In this document: positions 7,401-15,567 of the stretch, in pieces | Position numbering within the stretch: the stretch's first letter is position 1 | How the letters are laid out: the number at the start of each line of letters is the position of its first letter | Assembly: GCA_937996705.1 (NCBI GenBank) | Contig: CALKUQ010000047.1 | Coordinates: 1-36,195 of the forward strand | DNA length: 36,195 nt | Source of the DNA: an uncultured Chlamydiae bacterium | GTDB lineage: Bacteria; Chlamydiota; Chlamydiia; Chlamydiales; 2-12-FULL-49-11 | Direction of reading: 5' to 3' | Position numbers and translations under genes: made by a program | Notes under the pieces: model-generated | Databases searched by the model: none | Told to the model about the DNA's origin: nothing | Seen by the model: the letters and a program-made list of their open reading frames with translations, nothing else

Positions 7401-10400
7401 CGCGGGCTGCCTCTAGCGCTATTTCAAGGTGGCTGATTTTGCCATCTCTTGCACGGATTTCACCCTCATGAATAGAAATGATCGTTTGGAGCTGGGCGAT
7501 TTGAGCATTTCGGAATCCAATTATTTTTTCTTGGGTTTGGCTGCTGCTTTTAAGCTTGGAAATTTCGACCGATGTTTTTTCCATTAATTCAACAAGTTCC
7601 TTTTGAAGCTCCTCAATCGTCGGGGTATCCGCGAGATGGGCTTTGTGGAGCGCTCTAAGTTCTGATACCTCTTGTGCAATCTTCCTGTAAAGGGTGTCGT
7701 TACGTCGTGCTTCAGTTGTTAAGCTAGTAATCATTTTTCTAAACTCATTAAGACTAGTTTCTTTCGAGTGAATCTCAATTGCTGTTGCAGTCGCTACCCT
7801 CTGAAGATGAGCAACTTCAGCTTCAAGCCTCGACTTTTCAGCTTGAAATTGTTCTGCTTGGTCGGATAGAGCCGCTTCGAGTCGACTAACTGCAGTGTCT
7901 AGTTCGGCTATACGTTCTTGGTTTGCTTGTATTTGAGTAAGAAGTTGATCTCTATTCGTTCTAGTTTCTTTCCTTAAGCGCTTAGCAAGAACCTCATTTT
8001 CTTCCCTTGCTCGAACTAATTGATCCTGAAAATCTTTATATTGAGCTTCAGCACCATTTGCTTGGAATATTAGATCTTGTTGAAGGTCCTTAACCAATCT
8101 TTCTGCAGCTAACCGAGCGCTGTGTGTCTTTGCTAATGCAGGGCGTAGGCGAGCAATCTCTTCTTGTTTAGCAGCTAACTCTGCCCCTAGTCTGCTAAAT
8201 TCCTCTTTTACCCTTGCTGCAAAAGTGTAGAGTTGATCAAGTCGCTCCCCTTGGGTGCCTGTCTGCGCCACTCCCAACACACTCAATTCTAATCGGCCTA
8301 GCGCCCCTTCGTCTCTTCGGCGGGTGGAGAGATCTACCTGCAAAGCCTGAATTTGAGCCTCTAGTTGTCTAACTTTTAGCCCTTTTTCAGATTCTGACCC
8401 AGTAAGTCTAGCGAGTTCTGACTCACTTTCCTCTAGTTGAGAATGTAGTTGTTGATTTTCAGCCTCAAGGGTTGCGTTTCTCTCCACTGCTCGAGCTAGA
8501 GCTTCCGTCGCACTAGCTAGGGATCCTTCAATCTCTTGAATTCTTTGCGCTAGCTGATTTCTTTCCTCTTCAATAGAGCGGATTTGGTCTGCTTGTTGAG
8601 CTATACGCAATCGATTTTGAGCGAGTGCTTCTTGAAGAGACGCTACTTGATCTCTGAGCTGACTATTTTCATCGTCTTTTTGCGCAACAGATGCTTCGGC
8701 TTCAATAAGTTGAGCTTGGGTAGATCTAAGAGCCTCAGCTTGAGCTTGAAATTGCGCTGTAAGAGTTGCTAGTTGCTCCCGCTCGATACCTAGAGCTCGG
8801 CGATTTTGTTCTAATTCATCGGTTTGCTTCGATAAATTTATCTGGTAGATACTTGCCTTTTCGCGTATGGATGCAAGTCTTTCTGCATCGCTTTTTCCAG
8901 TCGGAGGGGGGATCTCTAGAATCGCCTCGAGCGCGGTAAGTTCTCTTTTTGTATCAACATCTGCTCGTCCAAATTGAGCTAACTTATCCTCAATTATTGT
9001 ATTAGTGGCGGTCATTTCTTTGGATCGGAGAGTAAGCAATTTGTTATCACGATTGAGATCAGCTACTTTTTTTCCGACTTTTCTGAGAATTTTATCCAAA
9101 CTTTCCAACTTTTCCGCTTGAGATGATTTAACTCCTTTCAGTTTAGAGATTTCAGTTCTGTTTCTTGCGATTTCTTCAGTTTGGCCTGACAGTTGTTGAG
9201 ATTTTAGAGCGATCTGAGCTGAAAGGTCGCTGTTTTCTTTTGTTAAACGTTCTAGACTAGCTCTAAGGGCTGAATTTTCCCCTCTGAGGGCGGCAATTTC
9301 CCTCTCTTGAGCTGACCTAGTTGCCTCGTTGTTAGCAAGACGCTGTTGAAGAGCTGCTAAGTCTCCTTGAAGAGTCCTGTTATGAGCGGTTAGCTCTCTA
9401 ACAGAGGCTTGCGAGCTAGCAAGATCTTGGCTGCTCTGTGCAAGATTAGCCTCTTTAGCAAGAAGCTGGGCTTCAATAGCTTCCATTTGCCTCTGTTTGG
9501 CAGCTAGTTCTCGCTCACTGTCCCCGAGTGCACTGCGTTGAGACTGAAACTCGGCAAGATAGACGTCAGCTGTTCTACGTATAGTTTCAAGCCTTTCTCT
9601 ATCAGTTTTCGAAGGGTTGGTCTCAAGACCTAATTTGCCCTCAAGAAGAGAAAGCTGCTCTTTTGTAAGTGCGCCTGCTTCTCTAATTTGCTCTAATTCC
9701 CTAGTAAGTTCTTGGTAACGGGGGTACAGAATTTGAAAACCTTGATTAAGGGCCGTATTACGCTCGCGGAGAAGAGTTACTTCAGAGGTCAGGGCGTCGT
9801 AAATCTTTCGCATCTCTCCTAACGCCGCTCGTTGCTCGCCAGTCAAGGTTTCGAGATCAGTGACCTTGGCCGTTTTGGACGCTAATAATCTAGTGAGTCT
9901 GCTTGCTTCTGCAATTTTTTCAGCTAACTGAGATCTAATCGATTGATTCTCTGAGTCTAAGCGTGCTAGATCGCCTTGAAGCCCAGCTATAGTAGCTTCT
10001 TGATCCGCTATTCTTCCTCTTTGCGAACTCAATTCCTGTCTAAGAGTCGCTAAGGTACTCTGCAAATCGCTCTTTTCTCGAGCCATTGTCGCAACAGAAT
10101 CTATTGCATTCCTTAGTTCCTCGCGCAGCGGTCCAAGCTCTGATTCTAAAGCTATCCTCCTGGCTTCGACTCCTGAATGAGCTTCTCTCAAGTTTGTTAG
10201 TTTCGCAGTTTTTCTGGCTAGTTTGCCTTTTTGTGCCAGGAACTCAGAAATATAGGGTGTTGCAATTGCTATTATATCTCTTAATCGCTCCTGGATGGGT
10301 TTCGAGGATTGATCTGGGAGCCTTAATACACGTTCTAGTTGGGTAACTTGAGCCTCTGTAGCAGAATTATTTGCTTGAAGTTGTTCTAGTGATTGCTGAA

Positions 10401-11607
10401 TTTCAGCTATTGAAGCTTCCTGCTCTTGAATTCGGGCTTCTAAATCCCTTTTTTCAGCTTCTAAAACTCCTATTTGGGCTTGCGAGCTCTGTTCTTGCTG
10501 ACGGAGTGCTTCTAGTTCAGCTGATAAACTGGAATTTCGAGCTGTAAGACTTGAGACTGTCGCTCTCGACTCTTGTAAATCGCTCTCTAATCGATCTAAC
10601 CTAGAAACAAGACCATCCCTTTCTGTCGTTAGATCTTGTATGCTAGCAGCTTGCTCTGCATTTGCAGCCTCTAGTTGAGCAACTCGCGCTTGACTTGCCC
10701 GAAGCTCGGCATCCACTGCATCCTTTTGAGAAGTAAGAGGTTGTAGGGTCTCTTGTAAAGCCCTTAATTCTGCTGCCTGACCTTCATTTCTTCGCTCTAC
10801 ACCCTCAAGAGTTCGTAACCTCTCTTCTAAAGCGCCTATTTCTCGATTCAAACGAGTATTTTCCGCTAACACTCTATCCAATTCTCTCCGAGCCTGATCT
10901 AGTGCGCCTCCATCCCGTTGTAGTGTCCTGTTTTCGCCAGTTAGCGTCTCAATTGAATTCTGTAAGCTTTCATTATGAGATCGTAAGTACTGGAGCTCAG
11001 CCTCTTTCCCTGCAAGAGCGCTTTCTAAGCGTCTGGCACTTAAGGTTTTTTCTTCAAGAGCTTGCCTAACACGCTGAACCTCTTCTCTTGCTGCGTGTGT
11101 TTCAGCTTGGCTGGCTTGTAAATCGATCTCGAGCCTCGCAATTGTCTCAGCTTGGCTTTCAAGTGTGTGACCAGGTTGGGGGGGTCCTGTAGGGATGGGT
11201 GCTTGGGGGCAGTGATGAGGGGCAGGTGGGGGTGGCTGGAGGGCGCTGGCAAAAATCTTCCGCGCAGCTTCGAGCATGGCTTGGGAGGCAGCGTAAATTG
11301 TGGCTCGCTCTTTGGGATGTCCACTATTGGAGAGTCTCTCGAGTGGAATTATAGTGCCTCCGTCTAGCTCTATAGATGCGCCGTTTGCATCTACATGAAA
11401 ACGGGTTGTGGCTAGAGTTGCCCTATGATGGGTCAAACAACGTTGAAAGGTTTGAGTCGCCTGGATAAAATTAAAATAGGGGGCAACCGCTTTTGAAAGG
11501 TCTTCTTGGGTCGAAGTGGTTTGAGGCCATGAGCTTGCAGCGGGGTTTGAGTAGGTGATTCCCTGAAGAATGTAGGTGGGATTTGAACCGCTAGTTGGAC
11601 TTGTCAC
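4474..11607 (-). CDS. Giant coiled-coil protein with recurring linker module
   Basis: About 2377 aa, one fifth of the window. A globular N-terminal region (1-115) leads to a Pro-rich hinge (about 124-145), then about 1860 residues of nearly continuous heptads rich in Leu, Glu, Gln, Ala and Arg (about 150-2010). After a second Pro/Ala-rich hinge (about 2015-2065) comes a non-coiled C-terminal domain (2075-2300) and a tail with Gly-Ala repeats and two SPKG motifs. There is no signal peptide or membrane segment. The rod is broken by similar segments about every 213-238 residues (see repeat entry). It resembles long coiled-coil proteins such as SMC-like or golgin-like rods in composition only: no Walker motifs are present, so it is not an SMC ATPase. 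A structural or type III secreted host-interacting role is inferred. The start is GTG at 11607, with GAGAGG 5 nt upstream and a promoter predicting a 5' end near 11636. The longer TTG at 11634 would leave almost no leader. Confidence 0.85.
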   Translation of the reverse strand: MTSPTSGSNPTYILQGITYSNPAASSWPQTTSTQEDLSKAVAPYFNFIQATQTFQRCLTHHRATLATTRFHVDANGASIELDGGTIIPLERLSNSGHPKERATIYAASQAMLEAARKIFASALQPPPPAPHHCPQAPIPTGPPQPGHTLESQAETIARLEIDLQASQAETHAAREEVQRVRQALEEKTLSARRLESALAGKEAELQYLRSHNESLQNSIETLTGENRTLQRDGGALDQARRELDRVLAENTRLNREIGALEERLRTLEGVERRNEGQAAELRALQETLQPLTSQKDAVDAELRASQARVAQLEAANAEQAASIQDLTTERDGLVSRLDRLESDLQESRATVSSLTARNSSLSAELEALRQQEQSSQAQIGVLEAEKRDLEARIQEQEASIAEIQQSLEQLQANNSATEAQVTQLERVLRLPDQSSKPIQERLRDIIAIATPYISEFLAQKGKLARKTAKLTNLREAHSGVEARRIALESELGPLREELRNAIDSVATMAREKSDLQSTLATLRQELSSQRGRIADQEATIAGLQGDLARLDSENQSIRSQLAEKIAEASRLTRLLASKTAKVTDLETLTGEQRAALGEMRKIYDALTSEVTLLRERNTALNQGFQILYPRYQELTRELEQIREAGALTKEQLSLLEGKLGLETNPSKTDRERLETIRRTADVYLAEFQSQRSALGDSERELAAKQRQMEAIEAQLLAKEANLAQSSQDLASSQASVRELTAHNRTLQGDLAALQQRLANNEATRSAQEREIAALRGENSALRASLERLTKENSDLSAQIALKSQQLSGQTEEIARNRTEISKLKGVKSSQAEKLESLDKILRKVGKKVADLNRDNKLLTLRSKEMTATNTIIEDKLAQFGRADVDTKRELTALEAILEIPPPTGKSDAERLASIREKASIYQINLSKQTDELEQNRRALGIEREQLATLTAQFQAQAEALRSTQAQLIEAEASVAQKDDENSQLRDQVASLQEALAQNRLRIAQQADQIRSIEEERNQLAQRIQEIEGSLASATEALARAVERNATLEAENQQLHSQLEESESELARLTGSESEKGLKVRQLEAQIQALQVDLSTRRRDEGALGRLELSVLGVAQTGTQGERLDQLYTFAARVKEEFSRLGAELAAKQEEIARLRPALAKTHSARLAAERLVKDLQQDLIFQANGAEAQYKDFQDQLVRAREENEVLAKRLRKETRTNRDQLLTQIQANQERIAELDTAVSRLEAALSDQAEQFQAEKSRLEAEVAHLQRVATATAIEIHSKETSLNEFRKMITSLTTEARRNDTLYRKIAQEVSELRALHKAHLADTPTIEELQKELVELMEKTSVEISKLKSSSQTQEKIIGFRNAQIAQLQTIISIHEGEIRARDGKISHLEIALEAARALLSAQDRTQAEDKAAYEAQLALFQKREAELTSKLEELQGIERKLLDTQLTLRTQQGRIADMGRWAIEDQDTYRLSLDQKTREIEELTAKQDDLHRELFKKRREVRELTRSNQDEVATLIQKYDRAQHSITATFQTQMEEVRAANAALLLQVTEKTSEISALEGKLQALQKELAERPRADFLEAKQKEIEDARSEKAAALAKAASQIEALELQLIQARAQNTSNEKAIHRLESTISTLRLHIQHSEEREALLVRHGEEKSIIIQDLQEKLRELKEALRTVTKEKNVAESLEKYSLNQLEEKTRELAEAQIELERLTDEQRRTERANQGLSQEIRELQEQKETATKELADLERRILGAAKALTGKPAETIALSFEEIYRQMKDTITSLNSMEGDLAETKERHTQELKALTDKLEEAEAQANAANILYANFSHQLVAANSRLAQFEREKVLDTEAIASMQEEIEKLKKLTSAQERTRDDQIATLAELELNLLKMKTSHALEIERLTLENSNLRFEIDRLGDENRRLLEQLAYLKQMNDVLMSGDEAQRKALSSDFQAQLMRIRRDHESVLQKLTQELERRKLHETELAMQVAEIKREFHDQSELLKEALDLAELIPQPPTIGPLGPDAVPEAAATALAAAGTFSATPPPTPHPSLEATATQSARPGISRRTLAGSDDSAEVILELYHIRLEEAQSANASYTFQLEALQNEEYRHLVIDQWFATDKIRVKVAGDAIKFEISPEVIEFCATQGDSKDEITSLLTILKNGIKSSDPSPSPLPLTPKSLFKTLYNNYLLEILRYAKTHSSHKKIVDLTESLDPIRKHFRQLKTLYEEKDGIHPIQKFLGSLINGENSGVCRRLIAIKAVLDSSESTKYDIIRFLDNMKTLFSTIFSKAILVKKPLTSDSSLSGRATLLGASPSVARAGAGAGAGGPSFGSPKGKRTPQGAPGGSPGFQSPKGVSSRDPAAGRPELLPPEEL
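8191..10344 (-). repeat. Four copies of a protein-level linker module in the coiled-coil rod
   Basis: Within the giant protein a segment of about 38-40 residues recurs: LE, a short hydrophobic/Pro stretch, a small-residue loop usually ending in Lys, then ERL, a short helix with an aromatic residue, and often EF. Copies encoded at 10231-10344, 9541-9654, 8821-8940 and 8191-8304 include DRERLETIRRTADVYLAEF and DAERLASIREKASIYQINL. The LE marker lies at residues 425, 656, 894 and 1107 (GTG numbering). A degraded fifth copy (LERRILGAAKALTGKPAETI) is at about 1752, three period lengths further on. Confidence 0.62.
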
Positions 11608-11642
11608 AAAAACCTCTCTAAGATTACTTTGCAAATAAAATA

Positions 11643-11671
11643 ATTATATCATAATTAAAATTAATTATCAA
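11643..11671 (-). promoter_or_regulatory. Promoter of the giant coiled-coil gene, TTGATA-N17-TATAAT
   Basis: Minus strand: -35 TTGATA (11666-11671), exact 17-nt spacer, perfect -10 TATAAT (11643-11648) with extended TGA in front. The predicted transcript start near 11636 leaves about 29 nt before the GTG start. The sequence around the -10 (AATTATGATATAATTATTTT) is identical to that upstream of the 71-aa gene at 17601. Confidence 0.78.
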
Positions 11672-11746
11672 TCTATAAGGTATTATCAGTGCCCTGTTTT
11701 TCAGTAGGATATGATTTATTTCATAATTAATATCTCTAAAAATACT

Positions 11747-11775
11747 TTGAATTAATTATGGAAATTAATTATAGA
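11747..11775 (+). promoter_or_regulatory. Candidate promoter TTGAAT-N17-TATAGA
   Basis: TTGAAT (11747-11752), 17-nt spacer, TATAGA (11770-11775), upstream of the plus-strand gene at 11831. It is divergent from the giant gene's promoter. A nearer TATAAT at 11809-11814 has no partner -35. Confidence 0.5.
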
Positions 11776-11830
11776 GTGAAATATCAGCGCTTTTGTAAGG
11801 GTGCTGGGTATAATAAAAGGGATGTTACCT

Positions 11831-12262
11831 ATGTTGAAGATATCAGAGTTTATGAAGGATTTTTATATTAAGTTAGATGTTGTTGTTCCTGAGGATCTTA
11901 AGAGAGAGCTGGCGAAGCACGAGAGGGTTGTCAAGCATGCTCTTTATATGGTTGTATCGGGCAAGGATCTTTTCCAGTTAGGGGATGCGCCCCGGTTTCA
12001 GGAGAAGTTCCATGTAAAGATGGACCAGATGGCAGGGGATTACCACACTTGGAAGAGGGCGGGTTGCAAAGCTTATGCAAAGCCTAAGCAGTATGTTTCT
12101 GGAAGGATAGCGGGGGCTGCTAAAAAGGCATTTGACTTAGTATTAAACACCTATATCTTAAGGCTCCGCGAAGCAGAGGGGCAGAGAGAGAGGGTTGCAG
12201 AGAGAGAGGGGAACCTTCTCGTTATGGAAGAGAGTGGGGAGGAGCCGTTAAGCGCAGCTTAG
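11831..12262 (+). CDS. Hypothetical basic soluble protein
   Basis: About 143 aa starting MLKISEFMKDFYIKLDV. No signal peptide or membrane segment. The centre is rich in Lys, Arg and aromatic residues (residues 82-99, DYHTWKRAGCKAYAKPKQ, would suit nucleic-acid or phospholipid contact, but this is inference), and the C-terminus is a charged helix with a duplicated RERVAERE-like stretch and an acidic tail. ATG at 11831 is chosen because AAAAGGGA lies 8-9 nt upstream; GTG at 11801 and ATG at 11822 are in-frame alternatives. It is divergent from the giant gene and ends before a strong bidirectional terminator, so it is a single-gene unit. No family is recognised. Confidence 0.7.
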   Translation: MLKISEFMKDFYIKLDVVVPEDLKRELAKHERVVKHALYMVVSGKDLFQLGDAPRFQEKFHVKMDQMAGDYHTWKRAGCKAYAKPKQYVSGRIAGAAKKAFDLVLNTYILRLREAEGQRERVAEREGNLLVMEESGEEPLSAA

Positions 12263-12294
12263 TAGAGTGAGAGTATTTGAAAAATTGAAATCTT

Positions 12295-12338
12295 TTTGAT
12301 TTCCCAAAACGTCTATTTTGCTGTTTTGGGAAATCAAA
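12295..12338. terminator. Strong bidirectional terminator, 16-bp perfect stem
   Basis: TTTGATTTCCCAAAAC (12295-12310) pairs perfectly with GTTTTGGGAAATCAAA (12323-12338) across a 12-nt loop. It sits between the convergent ends of the 143-aa gene (12262) and htpG (12351). T-rich sequence follows on both sides (ATTGTTTT on the plus strand, CAATTTTT further on the minus strand). Confidence 0.82.
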
Positions 12339-12350
12339 GGATTGTTTTCG

Positions 12351-14132
12351 TTACGATATCTTAGAGGCGAGTGCTTCGATCAGGGCTGTTGTTTGGTTGA
12401 TAAACGGTGTGAGATTCTCCGGATGGAGCTCTTTTTGGTTTAAAAGGGAGAGGTCGTAGATCTGCTTAGAGAGTTGTGTCGCCAGAGGGGCGTCTTTCTC
12501 TTTAAGGGCGAGTATTTTAGAGATGAGAGAGCTGTTGGTGTTAATCACAAGTGTTTGTCCGCCAAAGGGTGTCTTGGGGAGCTCTTTTTGGGTAAGGAGG
12601 AAGTAGTCGCGGAATCTTCTTGCCTGCTCATCAATCATAATGAAAGCGGGGATAGAGGCTGTGGCTAAACTTTTTGCCTCAACTGTTACACCCTCTTGAC
12701 CTAGAAGCGCTTCGAAATCGCTCGCAATTTTACTGGCCTCCGATTTCCCCTCTGCATCCAGCAACACCTTCTCTTTGGATTCATCGAGCAGGGCGTTATC
12801 AATTTTGCTGTCAATGCGCTGAAATTTTGCATCGATTTTTTGTTCGATAAAATTGAAGAGCGCGCTATCAAGGGGCCCTTTGGAGAGGATAACAGGGATG
12901 TTTTTCTCTCTGTAGAGTGCTAGAAATTGAGAGTCTTTTGCCTCTTCTGGGGTGTAGTAAATTTTTTCTGGGGTAGCAGCGAGGTACTCTTCCAGGGTGG
13001 TCCAGCTCCCCTCAAGGGTTTTCCAGAGGAGGAAAGATTTTGCCTTTTCATAAAACTTCTCATCTTGCAAGATGCCATACTTCACAATCATCTCAATATC
13101 AGGCCAGTAAGAGATGAATTTCTCTCGATCTTCTAAGTAGAGGCTAGAGAGCTTATCTCCGATTTTCTTAGAGATGTGAGTGGAGAGTTTTTTCACGTGG
13201 GCATCTTTTTGGAGGTAGCTTCTGGAGACGTTCAAGGGGATGTCGATGCTATCTATGGCGCCGCGCAAAACTGTCAAGTAATTGGGAAATAGGTCTTTGC
13301 AGTTGTCTGTCACGAAGACTCGATTGCAGTACAGTTTGATGTTTGAGGAGTGGAAGTCGAATCGTGGGGTGATTTTTGGAAAAAAGAGGATGGTTTTGAG
13401 GTTGAAGGGGTGGTCGATTTGGAGGTGGACCCAAAAAATTGGATCGGGCTCTGCGGGATAGAGGTTTCTATAAAATTCGAGATACTCTTCGTCTGTGCAC
13501 TCGTTTGGTTTTTTTAACCAGAGAGGGGGTTTGTTGTTAATTTCTGCGTCATTGATGTAGATAGGGAAGGGGAGGAAGGAGCAGTATGTGCGCAGAATCT
13601 CTTCAATTTTGCCATCTTCTAAGTACTCTTCATCTTGGACATGGAGGATGATATCGGTCCCTCTTGTCTCTCTGGTTCCCACTTCTAGATCGTAGGAGGA
13701 GGAGCCGTCTGAAATCCAGTGCGCTGCGGGAGTCCCTTCAAGGTACGATTTTGTCTGAATTTCGACAGTTGAGCTGATCATAAATGCGGAGTAAAACCCG
13801 AGGCCAAAATGTCCGATAAATTGATCTTTGTCGTGAGAATATTTTTGTACAAATTCTTCAGCGCCCGAGAAGGCGATTTGGCAAATGTAGGTCTCCACCT
13901 CATCGGCTGTCATCCCGATACCATTGTCTGAAACTGTGATTGTTTTAGCCTCTTTGTCGATTTTGACATCGATTCGGAAGGGGGGCTCTGCTTGATTTAA
14001 GAGGACAAGTTTTTGTATGGCATCTGTAGCATTGGAAACAAGCTCTCTGATGAAGATGTCCTTATCAGAGTAGAGCCACTGTTTGATGATTGGTAAAATG
14101 TTTTCACTATGAATTTTAAGTTGTGACTTCAT
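12351..14132 (-). CDS. htpG: Molecular chaperone HtpG (Hsp90 family)
   Basis: A 593-aa bacterial Hsp90, a little shorter than E. coli HtpG (624 aa). The GHKL ATPase domain is complete: E30 and N34 in FIRELVSNATDAIQKL (27-42), DNGIGM (69-74) and GHFGLGFYS (107-115). The middle domain keeps the SRSYLQKD-type catalytic-loop region (NVSRSYLQKDAHVKK) with its conserved Arg. The divergent C-terminal dimerisation domain ends in a Leu-rich helix; there is no eukaryotic EEVD tail. ATG at 14132 is chosen because family homology starts at MKSQLKIHSENILP and GAGGTAACC lies directly upstream; the frame remains open further up but overlaps the transporter. The transporter's stop is only 2 nt before the start (TAAccATG), so translation is probably coupled. 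Confidence 0.95.
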   Translation of the reverse strand: MKSQLKIHSENILPIIKQWLYSDKDIFIRELVSNATDAIQKLVLLNQAEPPFRIDVKIDKEAKTITVSDNGIGMTADEVETYICQIAFSGAEEFVQKYSHDKDQFIGHFGLGFYSAFMISSTVEIQTKSYLEGTPAAHWISDGSSSYDLEVGTRETRGTDIILHVQDEEYLEDGKIEEILRTYCSFLPFPIYINDAEINNKPPLWLKKPNECTDEEYLEFYRNLYPAEPDPIFWVHLQIDHPFNLKTILFFPKITPRFDFHSSNIKLYCNRVFVTDNCKDLFPNYLTVLRGAIDSIDIPLNVSRSYLQKDAHVKKLSTHISKKIGDKLSSLYLEDREKFISYWPDIEMIVKYGILQDEKFYEKAKSFLLWKTLEGSWTTLEEYLAATPEKIYYTPEEAKDSQFLALYREKNIPVILSKGPLDSALFNFIEQKIDAKFQRIDSKIDNALLDESKEKVLLDAEGKSEASKIASDFEALLGQEGVTVEAKSLATASIPAFIMIDEQARRFRDYFLLTQKELPKTPFGGQTLVINTNSSLISKILALKEKDAPLATQLSKQIYDLSLLNQKELHPENLTPFINQTTALIEALASKIS

Positions 14133-14134
14133 GG

Positions 14135-15502
14135 TTACCTCATAAAATTTAAAAGACCTGATTCTTGTAGTATTATGATTAGGACAATAGCAGGGCAGAC
14201 CCATTTTATCAAGAAGAGCCAAGGTTTTGCAAAAAATTTATGCACACATCCGTGACCAAACTCTTCAAGGGCATCTGCACGCTTCATTTTCCAGCCAATT
14301 AAAATGGTTACAAAAAGTCCTGCAAGGGGCATAAACCAGCTGGCTGTTAAATAACTTACCGTATCAAAAAAGTTTTTTCCGTAAATTGCTTCCCACTGGG
14401 GAAAGAGTGTTTTAGACCCCGAAAGGGCGCTTGGAATGCCTACGATAAAAGTGAGAGATGCGGCCAGAAAGGTAGCCTTTTTTCTCGAGATCTCCCAAAC
14501 TTCAATGACGTTTGCTACAAGGACTTCAAGAAGGGACATGGTCGAAGTTAGAGCGGCAAAAAGCAAGAGGAGGAAAAAGACTGTAGAAATTAACTTAGCT
14601 GCAGGGATTTGTGCAAATAAAATAGGCAAGGTTTGAAAAACAAGGCCAGGTCCCGATTCTGGGGGAAGGTTTGCAGAAAAGACGATGGGAAAGGTGATTA
14701 GGGCTGCAATCAGGGAGACAAAGACTGTCATGATTGTGATGATAAACGAGTTGTACGGAATGTTGTCTTCTCTGTGCATGTAGCTTCCGTAAGTCACTAT
14801 GATTCCAAGGCTTACACTTAAGGTAAAAAATGCCATTCCGAGGGCGTTGAGGACTGCTGAAGCCGATAATTTTGCAAAATTTGGTACAAATACAAATTTG
14901 AACGCTTCATTGAAGCCAGGTAGGGTAAGGGAGTAGCAAAAGAGGCCAATTAGGATGATAAAGAGGGCGGGCATTAATATTTTAGACCAGTGTTCGATCC
15001 CTTTTCTCACTCCGCTCATGATGATCCCCACGTTCATGAGGAGGAAGAGGGCAAACCAGAGGATGTTGATCCCAGGTGAGGCAAAGAGGGTGTCAAAAGT
15101 CTGTTTGATTTCGGCCGGATTTTTCCCGAGGGTGAATTGGTTAAGAGACATGAGTGAATAGCTTAAGCACCAACCTGATACAACGCTGTAGTAGGAGAGA
15201 ATGATCAAACAAGTGATAACGTTTAGCCAACCTAGAATTCGCCAGTTGGAGGATCCTCCGGTCATTTCGGCATATCCTAGAACGGCACTTTTTTGGGTTT
15301 TTCTCCCGATGATTAATTCCCCAATAAAAACAGGGAGGCCAATTCCAAATGTAAAAAGAAGGTAGAGAAGGACAAACGCCCCTCCGCCATTTTCGCCTGC
15401 AATGTAGGGGAATCTCCAGAGACTGCCTAGCCCGACTGCTGAGCCGGCTGTCGCCATGATGAATCCAAGCCTGCTTGCCCAGTGTTCGTGAGTTTTAGAC
15501 AT
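14135..15502 (-). CDS. Sodium-dependent transporter, SNF (neurotransmitter:sodium symporter) family
   Basis: A 455-aa inner-membrane protein with about 11-12 hydrophobic helices. The N-terminus HWASRLGFIMATAGSAVGLG (7-26) followed by SLWRFPYI and GENGGGAF is the classical TM1 signature of the LeuT/SNF fold, containing the unwound region that binds Na+ and substrate. Further helices follow the LeuT order, including GMAFFTLSVSLGIIVTYGSYM for TM6. It presumably imports amino acids with Na+; the substrate cannot be told. Sodium-driven amino-acid uptake suits an intracellular bacterium. ATG at 15502 fits the family N-terminus, although no good ribosome-binding site is seen. It is divergent from nadE and is followed at 2 nt by htpG on the same transcript. 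Confidence 0.93.
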   Translation of the reverse strand: MSKTHEHWASRLGFIMATAGSAVGLGSLWRFPYIAGENGGGAFVLLYLLFTFGIGLPVFIGELIIGRKTQKSAVLGYAEMTGGSSNWRILGWLNVITCLIILSYYSVVSGWCLSYSLMSLNQFTLGKNPAEIKQTFDTLFASPGINILWFALFLLMNVGIIMSGVRKGIEHWSKILMPALFIILIGLFCYSLTLPGFNEAFKFVFVPNFAKLSASAVLNALGMAFFTLSVSLGIIVTYGSYMHREDNIPYNSFIITIMTVFVSLIAALITFPIVFSANLPPESGPGLVFQTLPILFAQIPAAKLISTVFFLLLLFAALTSTMSLLEVLVANVIEVWEISRKKATFLAASLTFIVGIPSALSGSKTLFPQWEAIYGKNFFDTVSYLTASWFMPLAGLFVTILIGWKMKRADALEEFGHGCVHKFFAKPWLFLIKWVCPAIVLIIILQESGLLNFMR

Positions 15503-15567
15503 GAGAAATATGATAAAGGAGCGTCTATTTGTGGACTAGTAAAATCTTTTATTGTTATACCAAAGGT

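Noticed and set aside
8584..11367. Several plus-strand open frames and a minus-strand frame inside the giant coiled-coil gene
   Set aside because: They are shadows created by the biased codon pattern of the Glu/Leu/Gln-rich coding sequence. None has a convincing start site or recognisable product.
11809..11814. TATAAT just before the 143-aa basic protein gene
   Set aside because: No -35 is found at 16-18 nt and the resulting transcript would begin at the ribosome-binding site. The pair at 11747-11775 fits better.
14133..14222. N-terminal extension of htpG into the transporter gene
   Set aside because: It overlaps the transporter's coding end and lies outside Hsp90 homology, which starts exactly at MKSQ with a ribosome-binding site in front.
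14994..15010. tRNA T-arm-like sequence GTTCGATCC
   Set aside because: It lies inside the transporter gene, has no acceptor stem or other arms, and is explained by codons. No tRNA or rRNA gene was recognised anywhere in the window.
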